Of a DNA stretch of 64,000 nt, positions 26,754 to 33,953 are shown in pieces. Origin of the DNA: JACKAQ01 sp020634975 [NCBI: Calditrichia bacterium] (lineage in GTDB: Bacteria > Calditrichota > Calditrichia > RBG-13-44-9); contig JACKAQ010000001.1 in the NCBI GenBank assembly GCA_020634975.1, forward strand, positions 2,790,001 to 2,854,000. The letters are read 5' to 3'. Positions within the stretch are counted from its first letter, which is position 1, and each line of letters begins with the position of its first letter. Below the pieces are notes generated by a model that saw only the letters and a program-made list of their open reading frames with translations, was not told where the DNA came from and searched no databases. A program made the translations under genes and the position numbers.

Positions 26754-26771
26754 GGCGAACGGCCGTTCGCC
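26754..26771. repeat. Palindromic repeat GGCGAACGGCCGTTCGCC
   Basis: A perfect 18-base palindrome followed by TCCTACATT, lying in the 42-nt gap between the M1 peptidase and glucosidase genes. The TGTAGG-plus-palindrome design recurs at 33823-33889 with a different stem sequence, so both belong to a REP-like family with variable stems. Confidence 0.75.
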
Positions 26772-26778
26772 TCCTACA

Positions 26779-28452
26779 TTAATCTTTTTTCAAAATCCAG
26801 TTATCCGGATCCGGCACAACTTCGTCACGAGCAAGCACTTCGATGGTTGCGCTGCCGTTTGGCATCGCAATGCGGCGGCGGGATTTGCCAACCAGCGCCT
26901 CAACCGGCATCGGGAAAAGCAGATTGTCCGGTGTTTCCCAGCGCAGCGTCACCATTTTACCAGCGCGGGTGACGTTCAGTTTCGGCAAATGCGGTTGCCG
27001 GACGTAAACCTCGAAAAACCAGTCCAGTTCCGAGCCGTAAATGTCTTCGCAAATTTGCACAAAATCGTCCGTTGTGGCAAAACGGCACTGGCTGCCGTCG
27101 GTGATTTTTTCCATCGCGGGATCGGGATATGCCATTCGCCGCAGTGCTTTAAAAAACGCTTCGTCGCCCATCAAATAGCGCAGCGAGTGCAGCACCCACA
27201 CGCCTTTGTTGTAAATATCGCCTTCAGATTCCACATAATCCGGCGGCAGAAAATACATTTCTTTGGTTGTTTTGGCATCCCTCGGCGCGATGGCCGCACG
27301 ATTGCGGATGCGCGGCAATGGTCCGCCCATCGTGTTGTGATATGCCTCTATTCCGCGCAGATGCTCAACATACAGCGGGTGCATGTAGCTGCACAAGCCT
27401 TCGTGCAGCCAGAAATCCCGCCAGTCGAGCGCAGTCACCAAATTGCCCCACCATTCATGTCCCAATTCGTGATGATGCAAAATATCGTAACCGTGCGGCG
27501 CGTTGGAAAAATTGGCACCGTATGCGATAATCGTCTGGTGTTCCATTCCGTAAAACGGTGTGTGGGCAACGCCGTATTTATCCGCCCGGAACGGATACGG
27601 CCCGAGCAATTTTTCATACCACGCGAGATGCTCGATAATTTGCGGCATCAGAATTTTGCCCTTGGCGTAATCCTGCGGGAGCACCCAAAACGTTACCGGA
27701 ATAGTATCGCCGCTAACACTAACGTAAGTTTCCTCGATGGTGCGATATGGCGCGATGTTAATTGCCATGCTATAATTATTGATGGGCGTGGACACAAACC
27801 AGTGATACGTCATTGTGCCATCGGCATTGGCTTCGTGACCGAGTGAACGACCGCTTGCGGCAACCACCAGCGGTTTCGGAACGGTGATGTGCAGCGCCAT
27901 GCTGTCCGGCTCGTCGGACGGGTGATCTTTGCAGGGCCACCACAAATCCGCGCCGTCGGACTGAACGGATGTGGCAATCCACGGCTGACCGTCCTCTGTT
28001 TTTGACCATGTGAAACCGCCGACCCACGGCGGACGTTGGGCAACGCGCGGTTTTCCGCTGTAACTCACGCGAATTTGCACAATTTCGCCGGGTTGTTTGG
28101 TGCCGCCGAAATGTGTCCACAATTCGCCATCGTGATGCTTAAAATGCATGGCTTTGGCTGATCCGTCAGCCGTAAGCATTTCCACTTTTATCACAGAAAA
28201 TACCGTATCCAATTGTTGAACAAACCATTCCAGTGGCTGCACGATGTGCGCGGTTGCCGTCAATTCGCCGGCAATCGAGCTGTCCGCGGGATTCACAGAC
28301 AGCGCAAGATCGTAAAATGTGACATCGTATCCGGCTTGCTCCGGCATCAGCGGCCCGCCGGATTCAGTCGGGCTAACGCCCAGATAGCGCTGCGCCTGCA
28401 GCGAAATGGTGCATATCAGCAATAAAAACAAGATGTTAAAAGAGGTTTTCAT
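26779..28452 (-). CDS. M1-family zinc metallopeptidase
   Basis: A secreted aminopeptidase-like protein. The signal peptide is MKTSFNILFLLLICTISLQAQ. The zinc site HELGHEWWGNLV lies near residue 327, with a second glutamate in LHEGLCSY about 20 residues on, giving the HExxH-x18-E arrangement. The substrate-binding GMEN-type motif is here YGMEHQTI. The N-terminal beta domain precedes the catalytic part, and a short C-terminal beta domain ends the protein. It has 557 residues and lacks the long helical C-terminal domain of PepN. AAAGGAAAAC precedes the ATG. Confidence 0.92.
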   Translation of the reverse strand: MKTSFNILFLLLICTISLQAQRYLGVSPTESGGPLMPEQAGYDVTFYDLALSVNPADSSIAGELTATAHIVQPLEWFVQQLDTVFSVIKVEMLTADGSAKAMHFKHHDGELWTHFGGTKQPGEIVQIRVSYSGKPRVAQRPPWVGGFTWSKTEDGQPWIATSVQSDGADLWWPCKDHPSDEPDSMALHITVPKPLVVAASGRSLGHEANADGTMTYHWFVSTPINNYSMAINIAPYRTIEETYVSVSGDTIPVTFWVLPQDYAKGKILMPQIIEHLAWYEKLLGPYPFRADKYGVAHTPFYGMEHQTIIAYGANFSNAPHGYDILHHHELGHEWWGNLVTALDWRDFWLHEGLCSYMHPLYVEHLRGIEAYHNTMGGPLPRIRNRAAIAPRDAKTTKEMYFLPPDYVESEGDIYNKGVWVLHSLRYLMGDEAFFKALRRMAYPDPAMEKITDGSQCRFATTDDFVQICEDIYGSELDWFFEVYVRQPHLPKLNVTRAGKMVTLRWETPDNLLFPMPVEALVGKSRRRIAMPNGSATIEVLARDEVVPDPDNWILKKD

Positions 28453-28690
28453 AAGTTTTCCTTTGTTGCTGAACCTGTTATTTTTTAAACATCAGCATTC
28501 GTGCTGTACCGTCGGGTTCCATTCGAAAAATATATACAATCCTGCACATTTCCACAAGTTGTCTTGCTTTTGGCTGTGAAATTGTCAAAAATGCGTCACT
28601 TTCAGCGTTAAAATTTGATAGCAATTGGTGGTTCCACGGGCTATATTCCACACGAAAATGAATCAACAATCAACCAAAAAAATCGATCAC

Positions 28691-29452
28691 ATGAACTATT
28701 TCAAACTCACTTTGTTGATGTGCTGGATGTCCAGCATTCCGCTGTTAGCACAGCCGTTCATCACTTTTGGCGGCGGTGTCAGCAGCCTGTTTGTCCTTTC
28801 GGATGAGCTCGATAATTTTACCGATACCTACAATGCCTACAATGTTGTCGGTACTGCCCAGGAATTAAATGGCGTGGGCAATGGTGCAATCGGGTACCAG
28901 ATGGAAGCGGGTTTCCGGCATTACAACCAATTTCATTTGGCCATCAATTTTGGGTATCAGCGCAATATGATTCGCGACGGAGCAGAATTTGGCGATCAAA
29001 CAACGCGCGATCTGAAATTTACATTTACCGGCATTTTTTCCGAGCTGGAATTTGGAAAACAGATCGATCAGTATTTTGTGAATGGCGTATTGCGCTACGC
29101 GTTCCGTCGGAAAGTTGAAATTGAGGCAACCCACAGCGCCCGCGAAACGCCGTTGGCTGGATCATTGGATGGTGATTACGTCAGCCCGACAACCCGTTCC
29201 GCACATGCTGGCATTTCATTGGGTGCGTTGAAAGAGCCGTTTGTTATTGGCATAAAAGTGCTGTATCCGGTGTTTACCGGCGGGGATGATTCTTTTGTTC
29301 GATCCGACAGCCCGGAAAAACAGGCCATCGGCACAGAAATTTTCCCGAGCAATTTTGAGGAATATGCCACCCAACCGAACTACTCGGGGCTGCACAGCAA
29401 CATCGACGGACTGATTTTGTCGCTCTCGCTGCAGTTTGCCATTCCGTTGTAA
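28691..29452 (+). CDS. Predicted outer-membrane beta-barrel protein
   Basis: About 253 residues from the ATG at 28691, which gives the signal peptide MNYFKLTLLMCWMSSIPLLAQ. Upstream in-frame ATGs at 28658 and 28625 also exist and none has a good ribosome site. The mature part alternates polar and hydrophobic residues in short strands (GYQMEAGFRHYNQFHLAINFGYQ, LKFTFTGIFSELEFGK, VNGVLRYAFRRKVEIEATHS). It ends in a strand with a terminal hydrophobic residue (LILSLSLQFAIPL), typical of a barrel. No named family is recognised. It lies alone, divergent to the M1 peptidase. Confidence 0.6.
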   Translation: MNYFKLTLLMCWMSSIPLLAQPFITFGGGVSSLFVLSDELDNFTDTYNAYNVVGTAQELNGVGNGAIGYQMEAGFRHYNQFHLAINFGYQRNMIRDGAEFGDQTTRDLKFTFTGIFSELEFGKQIDQYFVNGVLRYAFRRKVEIEATHSARETPLAGSLDGDYVSPTTRSAHAGISLGALKEPFVIGIKVLYPVFTGGDDSFVRSDSPEKQAIGTEIFPSNFEEYATQPNYSGLHSNIDGLILSLSLQFAIPL

Positions 29453-29502
29453 TTAAAAATACACTATTTGAGTTGATTCAGAAAACTTTTTAGGAGGGGT
29501 TT

Positions 29503-29673
29503 ATGACGCGATTCTATATGATGTTTCTGCTTTGTTTAACGGCAATTGCGAATGCGCAACTGCCGCATACGTTTACCCAGATTGTGCGAACTTATGAAGG
29601 TGGTGAAGCGTATGGTATAGAACTAGGACCAGATGGTACACATGTATCGAATCGAATCCAAAATAGACACAAA
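29503..29673 (+). pseudogene. Truncated secreted-protein fragment
   Basis: A 56-residue frame with a strong ribosome site (AGGAGGGGTTT) and a textbook signal peptide (MTRFYMMFLLCLTAIANAQ). It is followed by [23 protein letters not shown], which looks like the beginning of a longer beta-propeller-like secreted protein. Right after GPDGT (about 29640) the sequence becomes that of the carboxylase gene and the frame runs into a stop. It is most simply the 5' end of a gene joined by deletion or assembly error to an unrelated one. A genuine small secreted peptide is less likely. Confidence 0.6.
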
Positions 29674-30706
29674 TAGCACGGATTTTAAATCCAACCGGGA
29701 GCACAATTTACAGCTTGTTTCGGAGTTGAAAAAGCGGATTACAACTGTGCAGCAGGGCGGTCCGCCGCACGCGCACAAAGCGCACGAAAAACGCGGCAAA
29801 CTGTTTGTCCGCGATCGGCTGGCGCGATTGTTCGATCCGCAGTCCCCGTTTCTGGAATTTTCCTCGCTGGCAGCGCTGGATATGTACGACAACGATGCGC
29901 CCGGCGCCGGAATGGTGACCGGCGTTGGCGTTGTGCACGGTCGCGAGGTGCTGGTTGTCGCGCACGATGCCACCGTAAAAGGCGGCACATATTTCCCGAT
30001 GACCATCAAAAAACATCTGCGGGCGCAGGAAATCGCCATGCAAAACCGCCTGCCCTGTGTCTATCTGGTCGATTCCGGCGGCATTTTTCTGCCGTATCAA
30101 TCGGAGACATTCCCGGATCGCGAGCACTTCGGGCGGATATTTTTCAATCAGGCGCGCATGTCTGCCGAAGGCATTCCGCAGATTTCTGTGGTGTTGGGCA
30201 GCAGCACTGCCGGCGGTGCCTATCAACCGGCGATGAGTGATGAAGTGGTGATCGTTCGCAAACAAGGCTACATTTACATCGGCGGGCCACCGTTGGTGAA
30301 AGCGGCAACCGGCGAAGTCGTCACTGACGAAGATTTGGGCGGCGCGGATGTTCACGCCCGCGTTTCCGGTGTTGCCGATCATTACGCGATGAATGAAGAA
30401 CACGCGTTTGAAATCACCCGTAACCTGATGGAAAATCTCAACTTGCCGGATCAGCCCGCAAAGCTGGATATGCGCGAACCGGAAGACCCGTATTACGATC
30501 CCGAAGAATTGCGGGGATCATTCCCAAAGATGTGCGCAAACCCTACGACGCCCGCGAAATCATCGCGAGGATGGTGGATGGCAGCCGTTTTCAGGAATTT
30601 AAAGCGCTTTACGGTCCGACGCTGGTGTGCGGATTTGCCCGGATGTTGGGCTATCCCGTCGGCATCATCGCCAACAACGGCGTGCTGTTCAGCGAAAGTT
30701 CCGTGA
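29633..30706 (+). CDS. Acyl-CoA carboxylase beta subunit, N-terminal part (frameshifted)
   Basis: The carboxyltransferase subunit of a biotin-dependent acyl-CoA carboxylase, closest in style to methylcrotonyl-CoA carboxylase beta. It opens [19 protein letters not shown], continues [31 protein letters not shown], and carries [22 protein letters not shown]. The oxyanion/CoA-site glycines follow in [16 protein letters not shown]. Homology stops near 30515: one base is missing from the G run at 30513-30516, and what follows to 30706 is out of frame. ATG 29633 has AGGA five bases upstream; 29642 is the start expected from the family. No biotin carboxylase alpha subunit is nearby. Confidence 0.85.
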   Translation: MVHMYRIESKIDTNSTDFKSNREHNLQLVSELKKRITTVQQGGPPHAHKAHEKRGKLFVRDRLARLFDPQSPFLEFSSLAALDMYDNDAPGAGMVTGVGVVHGREVLVVAHDATVKGGTYFPMTIKKHLRAQEIAMQNRLPCVYLVDSGGIFLPYQSETFPDREHFGRIFFNQARMSAEGIPQISVVLGSSTAGGAYQPAMSDEVVIVRKQGYIYIGGPPLVKAATGEVVTDEDLGGADVHARVSGVADHYAMNEEHAFEITRNLMENLNLPDQPAKLDMREPEDPYYDPEELRGSFPKMCANPTTPAKSSRGWWMAAVFRNLKRFTVRRWCADLPGCWAIPSASSPTTACCSAKVP

Positions 30707-31251
30707 AGGGCGCGCACTTCATCAATTTGTGCACCCAGCGCAAAATTCCGCTGCTGTTTTTGCAGAACATCACCGGATTTATCGTTGGGAAAGAATACGA
30801 ACACGGCGGCATCGCCCGCAACGGCGCCAAACTGGTGCATGCAGTTGCCAACGCGCAGGTGCCCAAATTTACCGTGATTGTCGGCGGTTCGTATGGCGCG
30901 GGCAATTACGGCATGTGCGGTCGCGGCTACGATCCGCGATTGCTGTGGATGTGGCCAAACGGGCGCATCAGCGTGATGGGCGGCGAACAGGCCGCAGATG
31001 TGTTGGCAACCGTCAAAAAACGCTCGCTGGAAAAGCAGGGCAAATCGGTTTCGGCAGAGGAATTTGCCGAATATCGCGCGGAAATTTTGGCGCAGTACGA
31101 AGCCGAAGCCAGCCCCTATTACAGCACAGCCCGCATTTGGGACGATGGCATTATCGATCCCGCCAAAACCCGCGAGGCGTTGGCGCTGGGCATCGCGATG
31201 TCGCTGAACGCACCGATTCCCGATCAAAAATTCGGCGTTTTCCGCATGTAA
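30532..31251 (+). CDS. Acyl-CoA carboxylase beta subunit, C-terminal part (shifted frame)
   Basis: Continues the previous entry after the frameshift. The in-frame homology actually begins at about 30517 with [28 protein letters not shown]. Carboxyltransferase C-domain motifs follow: [56 protein letters not shown] and [17 protein letters not shown]. The start at 30532 (GTG) is only formal. Together the two parts give a protein of about 540 residues, normal for the family. Either a recent pseudogene or a sequencing indel. Confidence 0.85.
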   Translation: MRKPYDAREIIARMVDGSRFQEFKALYGPTLVCGFARMLGYPVGIIANNGVLFSESSVKGAHFINLCTQRKIPLLFLQNITGFIVGKEYEHGGIARNGAKLVHAVANAQVPKFTVIVGGSYGAGNYGMCGRGYDPRLLWMWPNGRISVMGGEQAADVLATVKKRSLEKQGKSVSAEEFAEYRAEILAQYEAEASPYYSTARIWDDGIIDPAKTREALALGIAMSLNAPIPDQKFGVFRM

Positions 31252-31258
31252 GGAAAGC

Positions 31259-31289
31259 AAGGATAAAGGGTGAAGGATAAAGGATAAAT
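31259..31289. repeat. AAGGATA tandem repeat, copy 1
   Basis: Units of AAGGATA/AAGGGTG in tandem (GGATAAAGGGTGAAGGATAA...) directly after the carboxylase stop. The same motif, longer, is at 58702-58749, and a weaker version lies at about 61681-61700. Confidence 0.6.
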
Positions 31290-31295
31290 TTTTTA

Positions 31296-31429
31296 GACAG
31301 GATTACAGGATTGACTGGATAAGTTATAATTTTTGTCATTCCTGCGAAGGCAGGAATCTCCTGCCCGAATCAAATAAATTTATATTTGGTTCCCATTTTC
31401 CAACATCCGGTCAATCCTGTTATCCTGTC
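31296..31429. repeat. Inverted-repeat element with GACAGGAT termini
   Basis: A 25-base arm at 31296-31320 (beginning GACAGGATTACAGGATTGAC) is repeated inverted at 31405-31429 with two mismatches, around an 84-nt centre. The centre contains the palindromic repeat of 31335-31361. It is non-coding and MITE-like in shape; I see no target-site duplication. Confidence 0.7.
31335..31361. repeat. Dispersed palindromic repeat, copy 2
   Basis: GTC, then the palindrome ATTCCTGC-GAAG-GCAGGAAT, then CTCC. It is the reverse complement of the copy at 23993-24019 and is nested inside the larger inverted-repeat element. Confidence 0.8.
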
Positions 31430-31471
31430 AAATTTAAGAAAATCAACCCCGGCGAAACGGAGGAAATCCAA

Positions 31472-32158
31472 ATGATTACCCACATGGCACTGGACATCGA
31501 AACGGTTCCCGCTGCGGATTTATCCGAATACAGCGAAACGATTCAGGAAAAAATTACCCAAAAAATCGAGCGCCAGCAGGAACGCAACCCGGATTTCGAT
31601 TTCAAATATTTCGCCAGCACGCATGGCGATTTCGGGAAAATTATCTGCATTTCGCTGGGCTACATTCTCGAAGGCGAGAAGATCAAATTGAAATCGCTGC
31701 ACGGTCACGACGAGTTCGCGATCCTCGATGAATTCAACAAAATTATCAGCGGATTTAACGGCACGTATGTGCATTACAACGGGCTAAACTTCGATATTCC
31801 ATTTGTTTTGCAGCGAATGGCGCACCATCGCGTTCGCCCCGCCAGCGACCGTTTCGCCAATTTGCGACGCTATTCCATGGAGCCGCATTTCGATATCATG
31901 ATGTGGTATTACAATTGGGATATGACCAAGGTGCTGCCGCTGGGCGTGCTTTCCGAACTGCACGGGATTCCCAGTCCGAAAGAGGATTTGAGCGGTGATA
32001 AAGTGTACGACGCTTACCAGAACAACGAATGGGATCGCATTTGTGAATATTGCGAACGCGACGTGGCGACAACCCTCAATTTGTGGAACAAAGTTTACCG
32101 CTACCAACCGGTGATTCCGGACAGCAATTATATTCTCAGCGGTGCCGGCAAAAAATAA
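31472..32158 (+). CDS. PolB-like 3'-5' exonuclease (DEDD fold)
   Basis: 228 residues of the predicted 3'-5' exonuclease family related to the exonuclease domain of PolB. Exo I is MALDIETVPA at residues 5-14. Exo II is HYNGLNFDIPFV near 98-109 and Exo III is YCERDVATTLNLW near 191-203, giving the Asp-Glu-Asp-Asp metal site. The N-terminal insert with ITQKIERQQERNPDF is typical of the group. GGAGG is eight bases before the ATG. It probably acts in DNA processing or repair; no partner lies next to it. Confidence 0.88.
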   Translation: MITHMALDIETVPAADLSEYSETIQEKITQKIERQQERNPDFDFKYFASTHGDFGKIICISLGYILEGEKIKLKSLHGHDEFAILDEFNKIISGFNGTYVHYNGLNFDIPFVLQRMAHHRVRPASDRFANLRRYSMEPHFDIMMWYYNWDMTKVLPLGVLSELHGIPSPKEDLSGDKVYDAYQNNEWDRICEYCERDVATTLNLWNKVYRYQPVIPDSNYILSGAGKK

Positions 32159-32218
32159 TCTTTTGTTATTTTTCTCTCAATATTGCCTTTTGGGAAAAAT
32201 ATGCGTAATTACGCAAAT

Positions 32219-32713
32219 ATGAAAATAATCCCGATTCTCATTATTTTTTGCGCTGTGGTGTTCCACAGTTGCGATAAAGGTTTGGCGCCGGAAGCGGAAA
32301 GTTTGGGCATTTCCAACGGTATTCAGGGCACAATTTTATTCGAAAATTGGCCGTCGCCGGACAGCCTGTATGACCTTCGGTTGGTGGCATTTCGCAATTT
32401 TCCGCCGGAAAACATTTTTGTTGAGCTGTTATCCGAACAAGCTTATGCCTATCCTTCAATTACAGATACAACCCACATTCCCTTTTTCGTTGATCGATAC
32501 GAGTTCGAGTTTGAGCTTCCGCCGGGTGAGTATGGCTATTTGGTGGTTGCGCAGCAATATGGCAGTAACCTGTTGCTGGACTGGCGTGCCGTTGGCCAGT
32601 ATGATGTTGATGCAGATTCGCTGCCTTCGCCGCTCAATGTGGATGAAAACGCCGTTACCCGCAATCTTGTCATCGGCGTGGATTTCGACCATTTACCGAT
32701 TCAGCCATTTTAA
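32219..32713 (+). CDS. Predicted lipoprotein
   Basis: About 164 residues. From the ATG at 32219, MKIIPILIIFCAVVFHSC is a lipoprotein signal peptide with a lipobox-like VFHSC. The longer frame starts (32183, 32201) only extend the n-region. The mature part is beta-rich, with an IQGTILFENWPSPDSLYDLRLVAFRNFPPENIF segment and a FELPPGEYGYLVVAQQYGS motif. This recalls a carboxypeptidase-regulatory-like or transthyretin-like fold, but I cannot name a family. It lies 39 nt upstream of the DUF4397 protein and is probably cotranscribed with it. Confidence 0.65.
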   Translation: MKIIPILIIFCAVVFHSCDKGLAPEAESLGISNGIQGTILFENWPSPDSLYDLRLVAFRNFPPENIFVELLSEQAYAYPSITDTTHIPFFVDRYEFEFELPPGEYGYLVVAQQYGSNLLLDWRAVGQYDVDADSLPSPLNVDENAVTRNLVIGVDFDHLPIQPF

Positions 32714-32752
32714 TTTTTCAATCATCTATTATTTTTTTCGGAGGAAATCAGT

Positions 32753-33817
32753 ATGAAACGCTGTACTCGACTATTATTTGTATTTTTATTGCTGGCGATG
32801 GTTGGCAACGTCCGGGCGCAAACGCTTCCCACAATTCAGGCTATCCACAACGTGTCCGACCCGTCTCTGGACAAAATAGATTTGTATGTGAGTGTTTCAA
32901 TTATTGTGTTGACAACGCTGGATAATTTTGCCTATCGCACATCAACCGATACGATTGTGGGGCTGGCGGGCATCCCGATTGACCTCGGATTAGCCGACAG
33001 CACCAGCGGCAGCGTTCAGGATACCCTGAAAAAATTTACCGTCATTTTGGAAAATGATAAAAATTATCTCGGGATTGGTGCGGGCGTGCTCAATCCGGCT
33101 CAATTTGCGCCGAATCCCGATGGTCGCGATACCGAAGTAAATTTGTTCGTTTACGAAAATGCCAAACTGTCAGCCAGTTCTGCCGGCGTAGTTGATGTGC
33201 TGTTCATGCACGGCGTAACCGACGCACCTGCGATAGATGTTCGGGTAGTTGGTGGCGCAACCATCGCAAATGATATTCAATATGGCGATTTCGGTAGTTA
33301 CGTTTCGCTGCCGCCTGGTGTTCATACGTTGGAAATTACCGATGCCAGCGGAACGAATGTGTTGGGTGTTTTTACCGCAGATTTGAGCAGCGCCGCCGGA
33401 ACAGTGATGACAATTTACGCATCCGGATTTGCCGATCCATCGCAAAATCAGGACGGCGCAGCGTTGGGATTGTTTGCCACAAATCCGCTCGGCGGAACAG
33501 TTGAATTTCCCCGGGTGACAACGGGCATCGACGATGAACCCGGCGCAGTGGCGAACGCCTATCGATTGGCGCAGAATTACCCGAATCCGTTCAACCCGTC
33601 CACGACGATCGAATTTGCGCTGCCGGTGAGCGAGCACGTCACGCTTGCCGTATTCGACATCACCGGAAAACGCGTGGCAACCCTGCTCGATGAGCCGGTG
33701 AACGCCGGATTGCACCGGTATAATTGGTCGGCAAAAAATTTGCCCAGCGGCGCATATTTTTATCGATTGCAGACGCAGAATTTTAGCCAGATTCGTAAGT
33801 TGATGTTGGTGAAATAG
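32753..33817 (+). CDS. DUF4397 protein with type IX secretion sorting domain
   Basis: A 354-residue exported protein. A signal peptide (LLFVFLLLAMVGNVRAQ) is followed by two DUF4397-like beta domains. The first is IQAIHNVSDPSLDKIDLYV, the second VLFMHGVTDAPAIDVRVVGGATIANDIQYGDF. The last 90 residues are a Por/type A sorting domain: AYRLAQNYPNPFNPSTTIEF, then LAVFDITGKRVATLL and LPSGAYFYRLQTQNFSQIRKLMLVK. Such domains direct type IX secretion in Bacteroidota and occur in Calditrichota and Ignavibacteria. GGAGG lies before the ATG. Its substrate or ligand is unknown. Confidence 0.88.
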   Translation: MKRCTRLLFVFLLLAMVGNVRAQTLPTIQAIHNVSDPSLDKIDLYVSVSIIVLTTLDNFAYRTSTDTIVGLAGIPIDLGLADSTSGSVQDTLKKFTVILENDKNYLGIGAGVLNPAQFAPNPDGRDTEVNLFVYENAKLSASSAGVVDVLFMHGVTDAPAIDVRVVGGATIANDIQYGDFGSYVSLPPGVHTLEITDASGTNVLGVFTADLSSAAGTVMTIYASGFADPSQNQDGAALGLFATNPLGGTVEFPRVTTGIDDEPGAVANAYRLAQNYPNPFNPSTTIEFALPVSEHVTLAVFDITGKRVATLLDEPVNAGLHRYNWSAKNLPSGAYFYRLQTQNFSQIRKLMLVK

Positions 33818-33822
33818 TAAAC

Positions 33823-33889
33823 GGAACGCATTTATGCGTTCCCTACAAATGCGGCTATTTTAAATGTAGGGTTCGCATATATGCGAACC
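33823..33889. repeat. Pair of TGTAGGG-linked palindromes (REP/BIME-like)
   Basis: First palindrome: GGAACGCAT-TT-ATGCGTTCC (33823-33842). Second: the perfect GGTTCGCATATATGCGAACC (33870-33889). They are joined by CCCTACA (33841-33847) and its inverted TGTAGGG (33865-33871). The stem sequences differ from each other and from 26754-26771, while the CCCTACA/TGTAGG link is kept. Confidence 0.75.
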
Positions 33890-33953
33890 GTTTTTTATCA
33901 AGTCATGTCATCGAAAAATGATGTTGCAAATGTAATGCTGCCGGAGAATTGCG

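Noticed and set aside
25966-27846. 626-codon open frame on the plus strand across the glucosidase and M1 peptidase genes
   Set aside because: Antisense to two well-supported genes; no family motifs, no ribosome site, composition typical of a mirror frame.
28590-28620. TGGC...TTG similarity to a sigma-54 promoter before the beta-barrel gene
   Set aside because: The essential GC of the -12 element is missing (GT instead).
30627-31280. 217-codon frame overlapping the carboxylase C-terminal part
   Set aside because: Third-frame shadow rich in arginine; the carboxylase motifs lie in the 30532-31251 frame.
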